64,000 nucleotides of DNA from an uncultured Clostridia bacterium (GTDB lineage Bacteria; Bacillota; Clostridia; Christensenellales; Borkfalkiaceae): contig CALVTL010000004.1 of NCBI GenBank assembly GCA_944362555.1, positions 24,525-88,524 of the forward strand, written 5' to 3'. Below the pieces are notes generated by a model that did no database searches, had not been told where the DNA came from, and worked only from the letters and a program-made list of their open reading frames with translations. Shown here piece after piece: positions 1-9,040 of the stretch (the stretch's first letter is position 1; the number at the start of each line of letters is the position of its first letter). The position numbers were made by a program, and so were the translations under genes.

Positions 1-444
1 CTCTTTTCAATCGCAGACACCTCCCCTTGCACAGGGGAGGCGAGAGAAGAGGAAGGCTTCCCCTTGGGGGGAAGCTCCGCCGAAGGCGGTGATGAGGGGG
101 ACGGCAAAAGAACAGTCGCTCTGCTTGACCCCTCATCCGTCACTTCGTGACACCTGTCTCGGCGGCGCAAGGAGAACGCCGCCGGCGGTCACGGTTTTTG
201 CCCACAATGGCAAAAACCTTAGTTCGCCGCGCGCGCACACCACACCGTGGTGGTGCGCATAACGCGCGGCTCACCCCCGAGGGGGAAGGCATGAGACTCG
301 TTTACGGGTAACAAATAACAAATACATGACTGCCAGGTCGTCACAGGCGCGACTTGCGCGCTGCCCGTAATATGAGGGCTTACAGCCCGCCCCGCCTATG
401 GCGGCACGAGCCGCAGGCGAAGTAAAATGAAAAACCACCAGTGG
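1..444. repeat. Composite dispersed repeat, copy A (truncated by window start)
   Basis: Nearly the same sequence recurs at 43661-43985. Shared blocks are a CCTCCCC...GGGGAGG palindrome, a CTTCCCC...GGGGAAG palindrome, the TCACTTCGTGA palindrome, and a right end finishing in GAAAAACCACC. Relative to copy B, this copy carries about 118 extra bp at 156-273. That insert has its own inverted repeats, for example GTTTTTGCC/GGCAAAAAC and GCGCACCACC-type arms. No credible gene lies here. It may also act as a terminator for the aminopeptidase gene whose 3' end is at 478. Confidence 0.85.
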
Positions 445-477
445 ATGTTTATTCGTAATTTGCTTCAAAACGAGCGT

Positions 478-1722
478 TTATCGGATGACGGCGTTTTCCC
501 CGTCGATGTGCAGTTCACACTGCCAGAAGGCGCAAAGCCCCGCCTCGAGCGCCGCGTAGTCGGCGCAGGCGATGCTCTCCACGGCGGAGTGCATGGCGAG
601 CTGCGGAAGCCCGATGTCCACCGTCAGGATGCAGACCTGCCCGAGACTGATGGCGCCCAGCGTGGAGCCGCTGCGCGCGTCCGAGCGGTTGTAGAACACC
701 TGCAAAGGGGCGCTTGCAAGCGCGAACACCTTTTTGATGACGGCGGAGGAGAGGGCGTCCGTCGTGTACGCGCCGCCCGCGTGTCCCTTGATGGCGACGC
801 CTTTGCCGAGGTATGCCCGCTCCTGCGGATCGTACTTTTCCCCGTGGTTGGGGTGGAAGCCCTGCGCGTTGTCGAGGGAGATGCAAAAGGACGCCGCATA
901 GGCGCGCAGCAGCTCCTCCTCATCCATCCCCTGTGAGAGGGCGATGCGACGCAGCACGCAGGACAAAAAGTCGCCCGCCGCGCCCTGGCGGGTGCGGCTG
1001 CCCACTTCCTCGCTGTCGAGGCACGCCGCCACGCACACGCCGTTCGCGCCCTGCGCAAGCGTCGTGAGCGAAGCATAGACGCTCGCAAGGTTGTCGATGC
1101 GGGGCGCTGCGAGAAATTCATCGTTTTCTCCCCAAAGATAGGGCTCCTGCGCGCACGCCGCAAACAGGTCGTAAGAGAGCGCGTCGCCTGTGACGCCCGA
1201 AAAATCGGCTGCGCCGAGGGACAACAGCGGCAGATCCTTCTGCGCCTCGGGTGCGAACTTTTCGTTGGCGGTGCGGTTCAGGTGGATGGCGAGGGAGGGG
1301 AGCGTCACCAGAAATTTGCTTGCGAAGCTCTCGGAGACAAGCCCGTTCTCCCGCTCGCGCACGATGCGCCCCGCAAGGCGCAGCGGGCGGTCGAAGAAGG
1401 TGTACCACAGCCCGCCGCCGTAGGGCTCGGTGTTGAGGCGGGTGCAGTTGCCGTCCGAGAGGGCGGCATTTTCCTTTAACTTCAAGGCGGGGGAATCGGT
1501 GTGGCTCGCCACGATCTTGAATCCCTTGCGCGCGTCGCCCGCCGTAAAGGCGATGAGCGCGCTCCCGCCCCGCACGACGAAGTAGCGCTTTCCCGCTGCA
1601 AGCGTCCATTTTTCGCTCTCGCGCAGCTCTTCAAACCCCTCCTGAAGGAGCAGGGCGCGCGCGTTGTCCACCGCGTGATAGGCGGTGAACGAGGTGCCGA
1701 GATATTGCATGAGTTCTTTCAT
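478..1722 (-). CDS. M18 family aminopeptidase (aspartyl/DAP type)
   Basis: A 414-aa protein of normal length for M18 zinc aminopeptidases, cytosolic enzymes that remove N-terminal residues, often acidic ones. Visible signatures are the N-terminal SHTDSP motif with metal-binding His74 and Asp76, a DSEEVGS segment in the middle carrying the catalytic/metal Glu pair, and the C-terminal MHS motif. There is no signal peptide. The start at 1722 agrees with the family N-terminus. A sigma-A-like promoter lies just upstream, but the ribosome site is weak (GGAACA). It is transcribed away from the GH13 gene. Family assignment is firm; substrate preference is not. Confidence 0.93.
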   Translation of the reverse strand: MKELMQYLGTSFTAYHAVDNARALLLQEGFEELRESEKWTLAAGKRYFVVRGGSALIAFTAGDARKGFKIVASHTDSPALKLKENAALSDGNCTRLNTEPYGGGLWYTFFDRPLRLAGRIVRERENGLVSESFASKFLVTLPSLAIHLNRTANEKFAPEAQKDLPLLSLGAADFSGVTGDALSYDLFAACAQEPYLWGENDEFLAAPRIDNLASVYASLTTLAQGANGVCVAACLDSEEVGSRTRQGAAGDFLSCVLRRIALSQGMDEEELLRAYAASFCISLDNAQGFHPNHGEKYDPQERAYLGKGVAIKGHAGGAYTTDALSSAVIKKVFALASAPLQVFYNRSDARSGSTLGAISLGQVCILTVDIGLPQLAMHSAVESIACADYAALEAGLCAFWQCELHIDGENAVIR

Positions 1723-1749
1723 AGCTGTGTTCCGTTGTTTTTTTCTTCA

Positions 1750-1778
1750 ATTATAATGGTTCCGCCCCAAAAAATCAA
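1750..1778 (-). promoter_or_regulatory. Sigma-A-type promoter of the M18 gene
   Basis: On the minus strand: TTGATT, 17-bp spacer, TATAAT, about 27 nt before the start codon. Confidence 0.7.
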
Positions 1779-1830
1779 GCCGCATCCGCACATTCCATAC
1801 AAATTCCACAAATTTTTTTGCCTTTCCCCC

Positions 1831-1859
1831 TTGTCAAAACGCGCGCGGCGTGGTACAAT
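1831..1859 (+). promoter_or_regulatory. Sigma-A-type promoter of the GH13 gene
   Basis: TTGTCA, 17-bp spacer, TACAAT, followed by a 31-nt leader containing AAAGGAG before the ATG at 1891. Confidence 0.65.
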
Positions 1860-1890
1860 ATGTCGGTGAAGCAAAAGGAGATGCTACAAA

Positions 1891-3204
1891 ATGTGGTTCG
1901 ATGAAAGTGTATTCTATCAGATCTATCCGCTCGGGTTCTGCGGCGCGGAACGCGAGAACGATTTCGGCGAGACCCGCCACCGTCTCGGGCTCATCGAGGC
2001 GGAGATCCCCCGTCTGAAAGCGCTCGGCGTGGGCGCCGTGCTCTTCAACCCGCTCTTCGAGAGCGAGCGCCACGGCTACGATACGGTGGATTTTTACAAG
2101 GTGGACAGGCGTCTGGGCACCAACGAGGAGTTCGCGGCGCTCGTCAAAAAGCTGCACGAGGCGGGCATCCGCGTCGTGCTGGACGGCGTGTTCAATCACG
2201 TTGGCAGGGTGTTCCCGCCCTTTCGGGAGGTGCTCGAAAAGCGGGAAGGGACGGATTACCGCTTCTGGTTCAACATCAACTTTTGGGGAAATTCCCGCTA
2301 CAACGACGGGCTCGATTACGAAAATTGGGAGGGGCATCCCGAGCTCGTCAAGCTCCGCCTCGACAATCAGGACCTGCAGCGTTATCTCATGGACGCGGTG
2401 CGCTTCTGGATCGACGAGTTCGGCATCGACGGGCTGCGCCTCGACGTGAGCTATCTGCTGCCGCCGTGGTTCATGGAGATGCTCCGCCGCACCGTGCGCG
2501 AGAAGCGGGAGGACTTCTTCCTCGTCGGCGAGGTCATCCACAACAACAATTTTCAGCAGAATGTCTGCCCCGAGCGGCTGGATTCCATCACCAATTACGA
2601 GGGGTTCCGCTCCATGCTCTCGGCGTTCAATTCAGGTAACCTCTTTGAGATCGAGCACTCCATGTCCCGCCTGTTCGCCGATACGCCGTGGGCGCTCTTC
2701 AAGGGCAAGCACCTGTTGAACTTCGTTGACAATCACGATGTGGAGCGCGCCTGTACGGCGCTCAAAAACAGGGCGAACATCTTCAACCTGTATACGCTGC
2801 TCTTTACGATGCCCGGCATCCCCTGCCTCTATTACGGTTCGGAATTCGGCGCGGAGGGGGACAAATCGGACCTTGACTACAAGCTCCGCCCCTTCATCGG
2901 CGACATCGACAAGACCGCCCATCCCGAACTTGCCGCGCACATCCAAAAACTTGCCGCCATCCGCAGGTGCTGCCCTGCGCTCTCGTACGGAACGTACGCA
3001 AAGGCGACGTGCATGAACACCAACTTCTCCTTCGTGCGGGAGTGGGAGGGGGAAAAGATCATCGTCGCCGTCAACATCGGCGACGGCGACTGCACCATCC
3101 GCGTGGAGGAGGCGGAGGGCACCGACCTTCTCGGCGGGCAGGTGCGCAATCTCAACGACATCTATCTTCCGCCGCACACCGCGTCCGTCTATCGCCGCAA
3201 CTAA
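1891..3204 (+). CDS. GH13 alpha-amylase-family glycoside hydrolase
   Basis: A 437-aa cytosolic enzyme of the alpha-amylase superfamily. All four conserved regions are present: DGVFNHVG at 98-105, GLRLDVSY with nucleophile Asp185, FFLVGEVIHN with acid/base Glu214, and FVDNHDVER with Asp283. The barrel starts within ten residues of the N-terminus and there is no secretion signal. It probably acts on imported malto-oligosaccharides, like cyclomaltodextrinase or neopullulanase relatives, though the large N-terminal domain of those enzymes is absent. The start is set by AAAGGAG 11 nt upstream. It stands alone, convergent with the rnf operon. GH13 membership is secure; exact specificity is inferred. 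Confidence 0.92.
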   Translation: MWFDESVFYQIYPLGFCGAERENDFGETRHRLGLIEAEIPRLKALGVGAVLFNPLFESERHGYDTVDFYKVDRRLGTNEEFAALVKKLHEAGIRVVLDGVFNHVGRVFPPFREVLEKREGTDYRFWFNINFWGNSRYNDGLDYENWEGHPELVKLRLDNQDLQRYLMDAVRFWIDEFGIDGLRLDVSYLLPPWFMEMLRRTVREKREDFFLVGEVIHNNNFQQNVCPERLDSITNYEGFRSMLSAFNSGNLFEIEHSMSRLFADTPWALFKGKHLLNFVDNHDVERACTALKNRANIFNLYTLLFTMPGIPCLYYGSEFGAEGDKSDLDYKLRPFIGDIDKTAHPELAAHIQKLAAIRRCCPALSYGTYAKATCMNTNFSFVREWEGEKIIVAVNIGDGDCTIRVEEAEGTDLLGGQVRNLNDIYLPPHTASVYRRN

Positions 3205-3212
3205 CTTGAAAT

Positions 3213-3253
3213 GATGAAAAGCGCGCCCCCTGCCGTGATGGCAGGGGGCGCGC
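3213..3253 (-). terminator. Rho-independent terminator of the rnf operon
   Basis: A 14-bp GC-rich stem (3221-3234 with 3240-3253) with a 5-nt loop. On the minus strand it is followed by TTTTCATCATTT. It lies between the convergent GH13 gene and rnfB. Confidence 0.8.
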
Positions 3254-3266
3254 CGCATTCGCGATC

Positions 3267-4085
3267 TTAATAGCGCACTCTGATGGTGTGGCGGGGGCAC
3301 GCTTCGGCGCACTTTCCGCAGTTGACGCATACTTCATAGTCGATGACGGGCAGGTTGTCCTGCATCGTGATGGCGCCCGCGGGACAGGTGCGCGCGCACT
3401 TGCCGCAGGCGATGCAGCCGTTTTCGCACGCTTCCATCACGGCTTTCCCGCGCGCGTGCGAGGAGCAGGCGACGTACACCTTCGCGTCGGCGGGGATGCG
3501 TGCGAACAGCCCCTTGGGGCAGGCGTGGATGCACGCCCCGCACGAGATGCACTTGTCGGGATCGACGCTGGCGCACGCGTCGGGCAGAGAGATGGCGTTC
3601 TCGGGGCACACCCGCGTGCAGTTTCCCTCGCCCAGGCAGCCGTATTTGCATACCTTGTGCCCGCCCGCGAGCTTCTTCTCCTCGGCGCAGTCCTGCGCGC
3701 CGACATAGCGGTAGGCGTCCATGGCGTGCGTTCCGCCCGAACAGCGGCACACGCTGACGGTGGGCTTGGAGGCGGAGAAGGGCACACCCAGGACCTTTGC
3801 GATCTCCGCCTTCTCGCTCGTCTCCGTCACATGGCAGTCGGAGAGCTGCGCCTCGCCCCTGGCGAGTTTTTCGGCAAATCCCGCGCATCCCGTGCAGCCG
3901 CAGCCGCCGCAGTTGGCGCCCGCAAGGTGGGAGAGGATGTTCTCCACCTTCTCGTCGGCGTTGGTCTTGCAGAACCGCGCGACGAGCAGGATACAGACGG
4001 TGAGGAGCAGGGCAATGGCGGCGAACACGCCGAGCACGATGCCCACCTGCGCCCAGTTGACGGGCGCCAGAATCATGTTTTGCAT
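3267..4085 (-). CDS. rnfB: Rnf complex subunit B (ferredoxin-like)
   Basis: A 272-aa iron-sulfur subunit of the ion-pumping ferredoxin:NAD+ oxidoreductase. It has one N-terminal membrane helix (about residues 8-32), then a CGGCGCTGC-type cluster motif that holds a [4Fe-4S] centre, then several CxxCxxCxxxCP ferredoxin motifs. It passes electrons from reduced ferredoxin into the membrane complex. The start at 4085 is chosen because AAGGAGG sits 5 nt upstream; an upstream ATG in frame lies inside rnfA and has no such site. It is last in the operon, with a terminator beyond it. Confidence 0.95.
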   Translation of the reverse strand: MQNMILAPVNWAQVGIVLGVFAAIALLLTVCILLVARFCKTNADEKVENILSHLAGANCGGCGCTGCAGFAEKLARGEAQLSDCHVTETSEKAEIAKVLGVPFSASKPTVSVCRCSGGTHAMDAYRYVGAQDCAEEKKLAGGHKVCKYGCLGEGNCTRVCPENAISLPDACASVDPDKCISCGACIHACPKGLFARIPADAKVYVACSSHARGKAVMEACENGCIACGKCARTCPAGAITMQDNLPVIDYEVCVNCGKCAEACPRHTIRVRY

Positions 4086-4095
4086 ATCCGCCTCC

Positions 4096-4710
4096 TTACA
4101 AAAGGGCAAAGACGTAGAACGCCATTGCCATGAACGACGCCGCCACCATCGTGATGGGGAATCCCTTCATGCACTTTGCGACGGGGAGTTTCTCCATCTT
4201 CTCGCGCACGCCGCCCATCAGCACCATGGCGAGCGTAAAGCCGACGCCTGCGCACAGCGCATACAAAAGGGCGAACCCGAGATTCATGGAGATGCCCGCC
4301 TCCAGCCCCGGAACGACGCCCGAGAGGTCGCTCACGAGCAGCAGTTCCGCAACGCCTAAAATGGCGCAGTTGGTGGTGATGAGCGGAAGGTAGATGCCCA
4401 TCGAGCGGTAGAGGGCGGGGGAGAGCTTTTCGATGATCTTCTCAAGCATCTGAACGAGCGCCGCGATGACGAAGATGAAGAAGATGATCTCGAGGTATTC
4501 AATGCCGAGCGGCACCATGATATAGGTATAGAGCGGCCAGGTGACGAGGGTGGCGAGCACCATGACGAGCGTCACGGCGATGCCCATGGAGACGCCGCTC
4601 GAGACCTTTTTGGAGACGCCCAGAAAGGGACAGATCCCCAAAAATTTGACAAGGATGAAGTTCTGCGAAAAGACGGCGGAGATGACGATGAGAAGGATGG
4701 TCGCTGCCAT
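4096..4710 (-). CDS. rnfA: Rnf complex subunit A (integral membrane)
   Basis: A 204-aa, roughly six-helix membrane protein starting MAATILL, matching RnfA length. RnfA and RnfE are homologous and form the membrane core. The start at 4710 is backed by AGGAGG 9 nt upstream; the longer reading frame to 4797 is unsupported. The gene begins one base after the rnfE stop, and ten bases separate it from rnfB. Confidence 0.95.
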   Translation of the reverse strand: MAATILLIVISAVFSQNFILVKFLGICPFLGVSKKVSSGVSMGIAVTLVMVLATLVTWPLYTYIMVPLGIEYLEIIFFIFVIAALVQMLEKIIEKLSPALYRSMGIYLPLITTNCAILGVAELLLVSDLSGVVPGLEAGISMNLGFALLYALCAGVGFTLAMVLMGGVREKMEKLPVAKCMKGFPITMVAASFMAMAFYVFALL

Positions 4711-4711
4711 T

Positions 4712-5389
4712 TCAGTTTTCCTCCTTGCCGGGTTCGGGCAGAGGCTGCGCGCCGTCGGGGATGCGCAGCGTCCGCGCCTTCCCGGCACGCCGCGCAAGTT
4801 CCGCCCGATTGGTCACGAGCACAAAGAGCGCGATGCAGATGCCGTACACGAAGAACGCGCCCGCGGAATTGGTGAAGAACCCGATGGTGAAGTCCATCAC
4901 CTTGATGCCGAAGAAGCTCCCGCTGCCCAAAAATTCGCGGATGACGCCGATGAGCGTCAGGGCGAAAGTGAGCCCCAGCCCCGTCGCCACGCCGTCGATG
5001 GCGCTGTCTAAAACGGGGTTTTTGCTCGCAAACGCCTCCGCGCGTCCCAAAATGACGCAGTTGACGACGATGAGCGGCAAAAATACGCCCATGGCGTCAT
5101 ACAGATCGGGGATGTACTTTTCGAGCACCATGCGAAGCAGTGTGACCATCGTCGCGATGATGACGATGAACGCGGGGATGCGCACCGTGTTGGGGATGAC
5201 CTTGCGGAGAAGGGAGATGATGACGTTGCTCAATAAGAGCACCACGGTGACGGAGATGCCCATGCCGAAGCTGTTGACGGCGGAGGTGGACATTCCGAGT
5301 GTCGCGCAGGTGCCCAGAACGAGCTTGAAGGTCGCGTTGTTGGTGATGAGCCCGTCATAGGCGATCTTGCCGTATTTTTTTGCGTTCAT
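4712..5389 (-). CDS. rnfE: Rnf complex subunit E (integral membrane)
   Basis: A 225-aa polytopic protein of the RnfE/NqrD family with about six hydrophobic helices. It carries the family-like stretch LITNNATFKLVLGTC near the N-terminus and a charged cytosolic tail. The start at 5389 has GGAGG upstream and overlaps the rnfG stop in an ATGA arrangement, suggesting translational coupling. Confidence 0.95.
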   Translation of the reverse strand: MNAKKYGKIAYDGLITNNATFKLVLGTCATLGMSTSAVNSFGMGISVTVVLLLSNVIISLLRKVIPNTVRIPAFIVIIATMVTLLRMVLEKYIPDLYDAMGVFLPLIVVNCVILGRAEAFASKNPVLDSAIDGVATGLGLTFALTLIGVIREFLGSGSFFGIKVMDFTIGFFTNSAGAFFVYGICIALFVLVTNRAELARRAGKARTLRIPDGAQPLPEPGKEEN

Positions 5390-6006
5390 TGCGCACCTCC
5401 CGAAAGGACGGCTCTGAAATAGCACAGCGCCGTGTTCACGGCATTGCAGGCGGCGTTGGACGATTGGCTCGCGCCCGTCGCAATGTTGGTGAGATCGTCG
5501 GGGGCGTTCTTGTCCGCATTGAAGTACCCGCCCGCGGCGATGAGGTCGTTCTTCTGCGTGAACCCTTCATAGAAGGCACCGCTCAACGTGCTGATGTACG
5601 TCTGTCCCTCGTTGGATTCGTACACGACCTTCTCGATGCCCGTGAGCGCCTTGCCGCCCTCGCCCTCGGTGCAGGCGATGACCGTCCAAAGCGTCACGGT
5701 GCCCGCGCCGTCGCGGAAGCCGCCCTTTCCCGTCGTGTTCACAAGGTAGTTGCCGTCGTCGGTGATGAAGTAGATGCTGTTCACCGTTCCGTATTCGTTC
5801 TCGGCGTCCTCCGCGGAGACCTCCACGGGCTGCGCCGAGACGCTCTCCCCGTAAATTTTGGAGAGGGTGCGGTTGAGCCGTTCCTCGTCCGAGATATACA
5901 AAATATCGTTGAAGATGGCGAGCAGCGCGCCCGCGACGAGCACGATGGCGATGAGCACCGCAAGGCTCTTGAAGGCGTTGCTCTTAAAGAACTCTTTTAC
6001 GGTCAT
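5386..6006 (-). CDS. rnfG: Rnf complex subunit G (covalent FMN protein)
   Basis: A 206-aa protein with one N-terminal membrane helix (about 14-32) and an exported FMN-binding domain. The flavinylation motif near residue 180 reads TGASQSS, with Ser where Thr is usual at the FMN-accepting position; Ser is tolerated in the wider family. Attachment requires an ApbE flavin transferase, which is not in this window. ATGA overlaps link it to rnfD and rnfE. Confidence 0.94.
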   Translation of the reverse strand: MTVKEFFKSNAFKSLAVLIAIVLVAGALLAIFNDILYISDEERLNRTLSKIYGESVSAQPVEVSAEDAENEYGTVNSIYFITDDGNYLVNTTGKGGFRDGAGTVTLWTVIACTEGEGGKALTGIEKVVYESNEGQTYISTLSGAFYEGFTQKNDLIAAGGYFNADKNAPDDLTNIATGASQSSNAACNAVNTALCYFRAVLSGGAQ

Positions 6007-7058
6007 TTGTTCGCCTCCTTTTTCTTCCGCACATACCCGAAGGGGCGGGGCTTTATCGCAATGTCAAGGAGGAAGACGGCGAAGTTCATCAAAAGGATGC
6101 AGAAGGAGACGACCTCCAGCCCCGTCGCCTTCCTAAGCCCCGCCGTCAGCAGTCCGAGCGCCGTAAAGTAGATGAGGTTCCCGAGCGTCGATTTGGGGGT
6201 GGTCACATAGTCGGTCGCCATAAAGCACGCGCCGAGGATGAGCCCGCCCGAGAGGACGGAGGGAAGGAAGTAGTCAAAGTTGAATCCCTCGAGCGCCACG
6301 GCAAACAGCCCCGTAACGCCGATATAGAGGAGAGGGAGATACCACTTGATGACGCCGCGCACGCACAGATAGACGTATCCGATGAGCAGGGCGAGCTTGC
6401 ACGTCTCGCCGATGCACCCCGCAACGCCCGTCCCGAGAAAGAGGTCGAGGTTGGAGAGGATGGGCTTTTTGCCGAGCATATTCCCGAGCTGCGTCGCGCC
6501 CGTCGTGAGCGCGTCGCCCGCACCCGTGGGGCTGGTGGTGGCGCTCACCCAGGTGTTCGTCCACCAGATGTCGAGGTTCTGTTCCCCGATGGGGGCGAAG
6601 TTAGCGGCGGGGTACACCGTCATCAGAGCGAAGGAGATGAATAAAAATACGCGCCCCGCGATGGCGGGATTGACGATGTTCTTGCCCGTTCCGCCGAAGA
6701 GCATTTTGACGACGCCGACGGCAAAGATGCTCCCCAACAGGGGCATATACCAGCCCTCGATGTTGGCGGGAAGGCAGAGCGCGAGCAGCAGCCCCGTCAC
6801 AAGGGAGGTATAGTCGAACTGCTTCGCCCAGGCGCGCACCACGCCGCCGTCCCGCCACACCTTGTGCTCGATGAGGTACCACACAAATTCGGTGAGGACG
6901 GCGGAGGCGAGGGAGACGGCGATGAGGACCGCCGCCTGCCAGCCGAAGTAGACGATGCCTGCCGCGGTCGCAGGGAGGAGGGCGATGAGCACGTCGAGCA
7001 TGATGTGCTTTGTCGTGCGGCGCGTCTTGATGTGCGGCGCCGAAGAAAGGATCCTCAT
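6003..7058 (-). CDS. rnfD: Rnf complex subunit D (integral membrane, FMN)
   Basis: A 351-aa membrane subunit of the NqrB/RnfD family starting MRILSSAPHIKTRRTT. It has multiple helices and the GDALTTGATQLG segment containing the S/TGAT-type flavinylation site. The start at 7058 is set by AAGGAGG and by the ATGA overlap with rnfC; a longer upstream reading frame runs antiparallel to nothing and is simply the overlap with rnfC. Normal length. Confidence 0.95.
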   Translation of the reverse strand: MRILSSAPHIKTRRTTKHIMLDVLIALLPATAAGIVYFGWQAAVLIAVSLASAVLTEFVWYLIEHKVWRDGGVVRAWAKQFDYTSLVTGLLLALCLPANIEGWYMPLLGSIFAVGVVKMLFGGTGKNIVNPAIAGRVFLFISFALMTVYPAANFAPIGEQNLDIWWTNTWVSATTSPTGAGDALTTGATQLGNMLGKKPILSNLDLFLGTGVAGCIGETCKLALLIGYVYLCVRGVIKWYLPLLYIGVTGLFAVALEGFNFDYFLPSVLSGGLILGACFMATDYVTTPKSTLGNLIYFTALGLLTAGLRKATGLEVVSFCILLMNFAVFLLDIAIKPRPFGYVRKKKEANK

Positions 7059-8341
7059 GGCTTCCTCCTTAACTGTTCCTTCGCGGTCTTGATGGCTTGC
7101 GCGAGCGGCCTGCGGGCGGGGCAGATGTAGCTGCACGCGCCGCATTCGATGCAGGCGAGCACGCCGCCGTACTTTGCCGCGTTCTCGTATTGCTTGGCGT
7201 TCGTGTAAAATTCCGTCTGCATGGGCATGAGCTTCATGGGGCAGACGGAAGCGCACTTTGCGCAGTTGATGCAGGGAGTGGGCTCGTCCGTGTTGGTCTC
7301 GGCGGGGGTGAGGAACAAAAATCCGCCCGTCGTCTTGGTGACGACCGCCTCATACCCCGTGAGCGCCGCGCCCGTCATGGGCCCGCCCGCCACGAGTTTT
7401 ACGGCGTTTTCCTCGCCGCCGCACGCCTCGGCGAGCAGCGAGAGGGGGGTGCCGACGGGACAGATGAGGTTTTTGGGGGTGCGGATGCCGCCGCCCGTCA
7501 CGGTGACGACGCGTTCGATGAGCGGCTTGCCCTCCTCCACCGCCTCGCAGACGGCGAACGCCGTGGCGACGTTCTGCACGATGACCCCCGTATGCGCGGG
7601 GAGCTTGCCGAGCGGCACTTTGCGCCCCGTGCAGCAGTAGATGAGCTGTTTCTCCGCGCCCATCGGGTATTGCTTTTTCAGGGGGACGACGTCGAGCTCG
7701 GTCTCCGAGAACCGCGCGATGGCTTGCGGCTTATTCTTTTCAACGGCGATGAGGATGCGCGTGACGCCCAGCGCCTTCGCCATATACTTCGCTCCGCGCA
7801 CGATCTTCTCGCAGTTTCCGCGCATGAGCGCGTCGTCGCAGGTGAGGTAGGGCTCGCACTCCGCCCCGTTCAGGATGAGCGTATCGACGGGAACGGGGGG
7901 CGCAAGTTTGATGAAGGAGGGAAATCCCGCGCCGCCCATGCCGACGATGCCCGCCTCGCGGATGCGCTCCATGATCTCCTCCGCCGTGGGGGAGGAAAGG
8001 GGCGCAAGAAAGGCGTCCTCCTGCTCCCCGGATGCGGTGATGACGATGTATTCCGCCTCGCCGCCCCGTCCGTCGGGGCGCGTTTCGATCGCTTTCACCG
8101 TCCCTGCAACGCTCGCGTGGACGTTTGCGGAGACGCCGCCCGCGCACACGGCGATGCATTCGCCGCGCTTTACGGCCTGTCCCGCCTCCACCACGGGCAG
8201 GGCGGGCTTCCCCGCGTGCTGCAGCAGGGGAACGGCGACCTCCGCGGGCGTCGGGATGCGCTCGGGGGGGAGCTGTTCGGTGGGCGTCTTGTGCCCCGCG
8301 GGATGAACGCCGCGGAAAAACGCCTTGGGTCTTATGATCAC
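7055..8341 (-). CDS. rnfC: Rnf complex subunit C (NADH-binding)
   Basis: A 428-aa peripheral subunit that binds NAD(H) and FMN. It has an N-terminal barrel-sandwich region, a Complex I 51-kDa-like region with GMGGAGFPSF near residue 135, and two C-terminal ferredoxin motifs (CINCAKCASVCP and CIECGACSYICP). Translation begins at GTG (8341), preceded by GGAGGATAAAAC and overlapping the previous stop as GTGA. Confidence 0.95.
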   Translation of the reverse strand: MIIRPKAFFRGVHPAGHKTPTEQLPPERIPTPAEVAVPLLQHAGKPALPVVEAGQAVKRGECIAVCAGGVSANVHASVAGTVKAIETRPDGRGGEAEYIVITASGEQEDAFLAPLSSPTAEEIMERIREAGIVGMGGAGFPSFIKLAPPVPVDTLILNGAECEPYLTCDDALMRGNCEKIVRGAKYMAKALGVTRILIAVEKNKPQAIARFSETELDVVPLKKQYPMGAEKQLIYCCTGRKVPLGKLPAHTGVIVQNVATAFAVCEAVEEGKPLIERVVTVTGGGIRTPKNLICPVGTPLSLLAEACGGEENAVKLVAGGPMTGAALTGYEAVVTKTTGGFLFLTPAETNTDEPTPCINCAKCASVCPMKLMPMQTEFYTNAKQYENAAKYGGVLACIECGACSYICPARRPLAQAIKTAKEQLRRKP

Positions 8342-8892
8342 GTTTTATCCTCCTTGGAGATCGATTGCCGCAGGGCGGGGACCGCCCTTGCGGGGAGAGA
8401 CTTGCAAAGCATCGTCACGATGAGCCCGACGACGACGCCCGCCGCCGCGCCCATCAGCGTGAGATAGGGGGAATAGGCAAAGAGCAGCAGGGTGCCCGTC
8501 AGCGCGCAGTAGACAAAGAGCTGTGCGAGATTGTGCACCACGGCGCCCGCCACGCTCACCGCAAGAAAACTGATGTGCGGCAGAAGGCATAAAAGAAGGC
8601 GGGAGAGGGCGGCGGAAATGACGCCCGCCGTAAGCGAATAGAGCAGCATGGAGACGTTCCCCGCGAACAGGCTGCCGAGCACGGTGCGCACGAGCACCAC
8701 GGCGAGCGCCTCGGGAAGTCCGTAGAGAAGGAGCGCCGTCAAGGAGAAGATGTTGGCAAATCCCAACTTTGCGCCCGGGAGAAAGGGGATGGGGATGAGG
8801 CTTTCGAGCAAAAACGCGGCAAGTCCCAGCCCTGCAAGGATGCCGAGCACGGCGATCTTTTTTCCCGTCTGTCTTTTCCCCGATTTCTCCAT
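8338..8892 (-). CDS. Gx transporter family protein (heptaprenyl diphosphate synthase component I-like)
   Basis: A 184-aa membrane protein with about five or six helices and a central P-I-P-F-L-P-G-A-K-L-G-F-A-N type motif typical of the Hpre_diP_synt_I/Gx family. This family is often found beside rnf and apbE genes in Clostridia. The true transported substrate is unknown; an ion-related or flavin-related role is inferred from context only. It is the first gene of the rnf operon and overlaps rnfC by 4 nt. The ATG at 8892 lies 7 nt after a TATAAT -10 box with no ribosome site, so the mRNA is probably leaderless. Confidence 0.85.
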   Translation of the reverse strand: MEKSGKRQTGKKIAVLGILAGLGLAAFLLESLIPIPFLPGAKLGFANIFSLTALLLYGLPEALAVVLVRTVLGSLFAGNVSMLLYSLTAGVISAALSRLLLCLLPHISFLAVSVAGAVVHNLAQLFVYCALTGTLLLFAYSPYLTLMGAAAGVVVGLIVTMLCKSLPARAVPALRQSISKEDKT

Positions 8893-8899
8893 AACTATT

Positions 8900-8927
8900 A
8901 TTATAATACTGCCGCAAAAAAAGTCAA
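8900..8927 (-). promoter_or_regulatory. Promoter of the Gx-rnfCDGEAB operon
   Basis: Minus strand TTGACT, 16-bp spacer, TATAAT, then 7 nt to the ATG. The expected transcription start falls at or next to the start codon. Confidence 0.75.
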
Positions 8928-9004
8928 TCGACGGGCGGGAAAAAATGCGCATTTTGGCAGAAAAAGATGGGGCGGCGGCATTCATCACGGGGGAGCGGGC
9001 GCGC

Positions 9005-9034
9005 TTGACAACGACCCCGCAGGCGTGCTATACT
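9005..9034 (+). promoter_or_regulatory. Promoter of the thioredoxin reductase-like gene
   Basis: TTGACA, 18-bp spacer, TATACT, then 6 nt (CTTTCT) to the ATG at 9041. No ribosome-binding sequence can fit. Confidence 0.75.
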
Positions 9035-9040
9035 CTTTCT

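Noticed and set aside
8750-9040. Upstream in-frame extension of the thioredoxin reductase-like gene
   Set aside because: It would run antisense over the Gx gene start and its promoter. A TTGACA/TATACT promoter sits just before the ATG at 9041, where FAD-domain homology begins.
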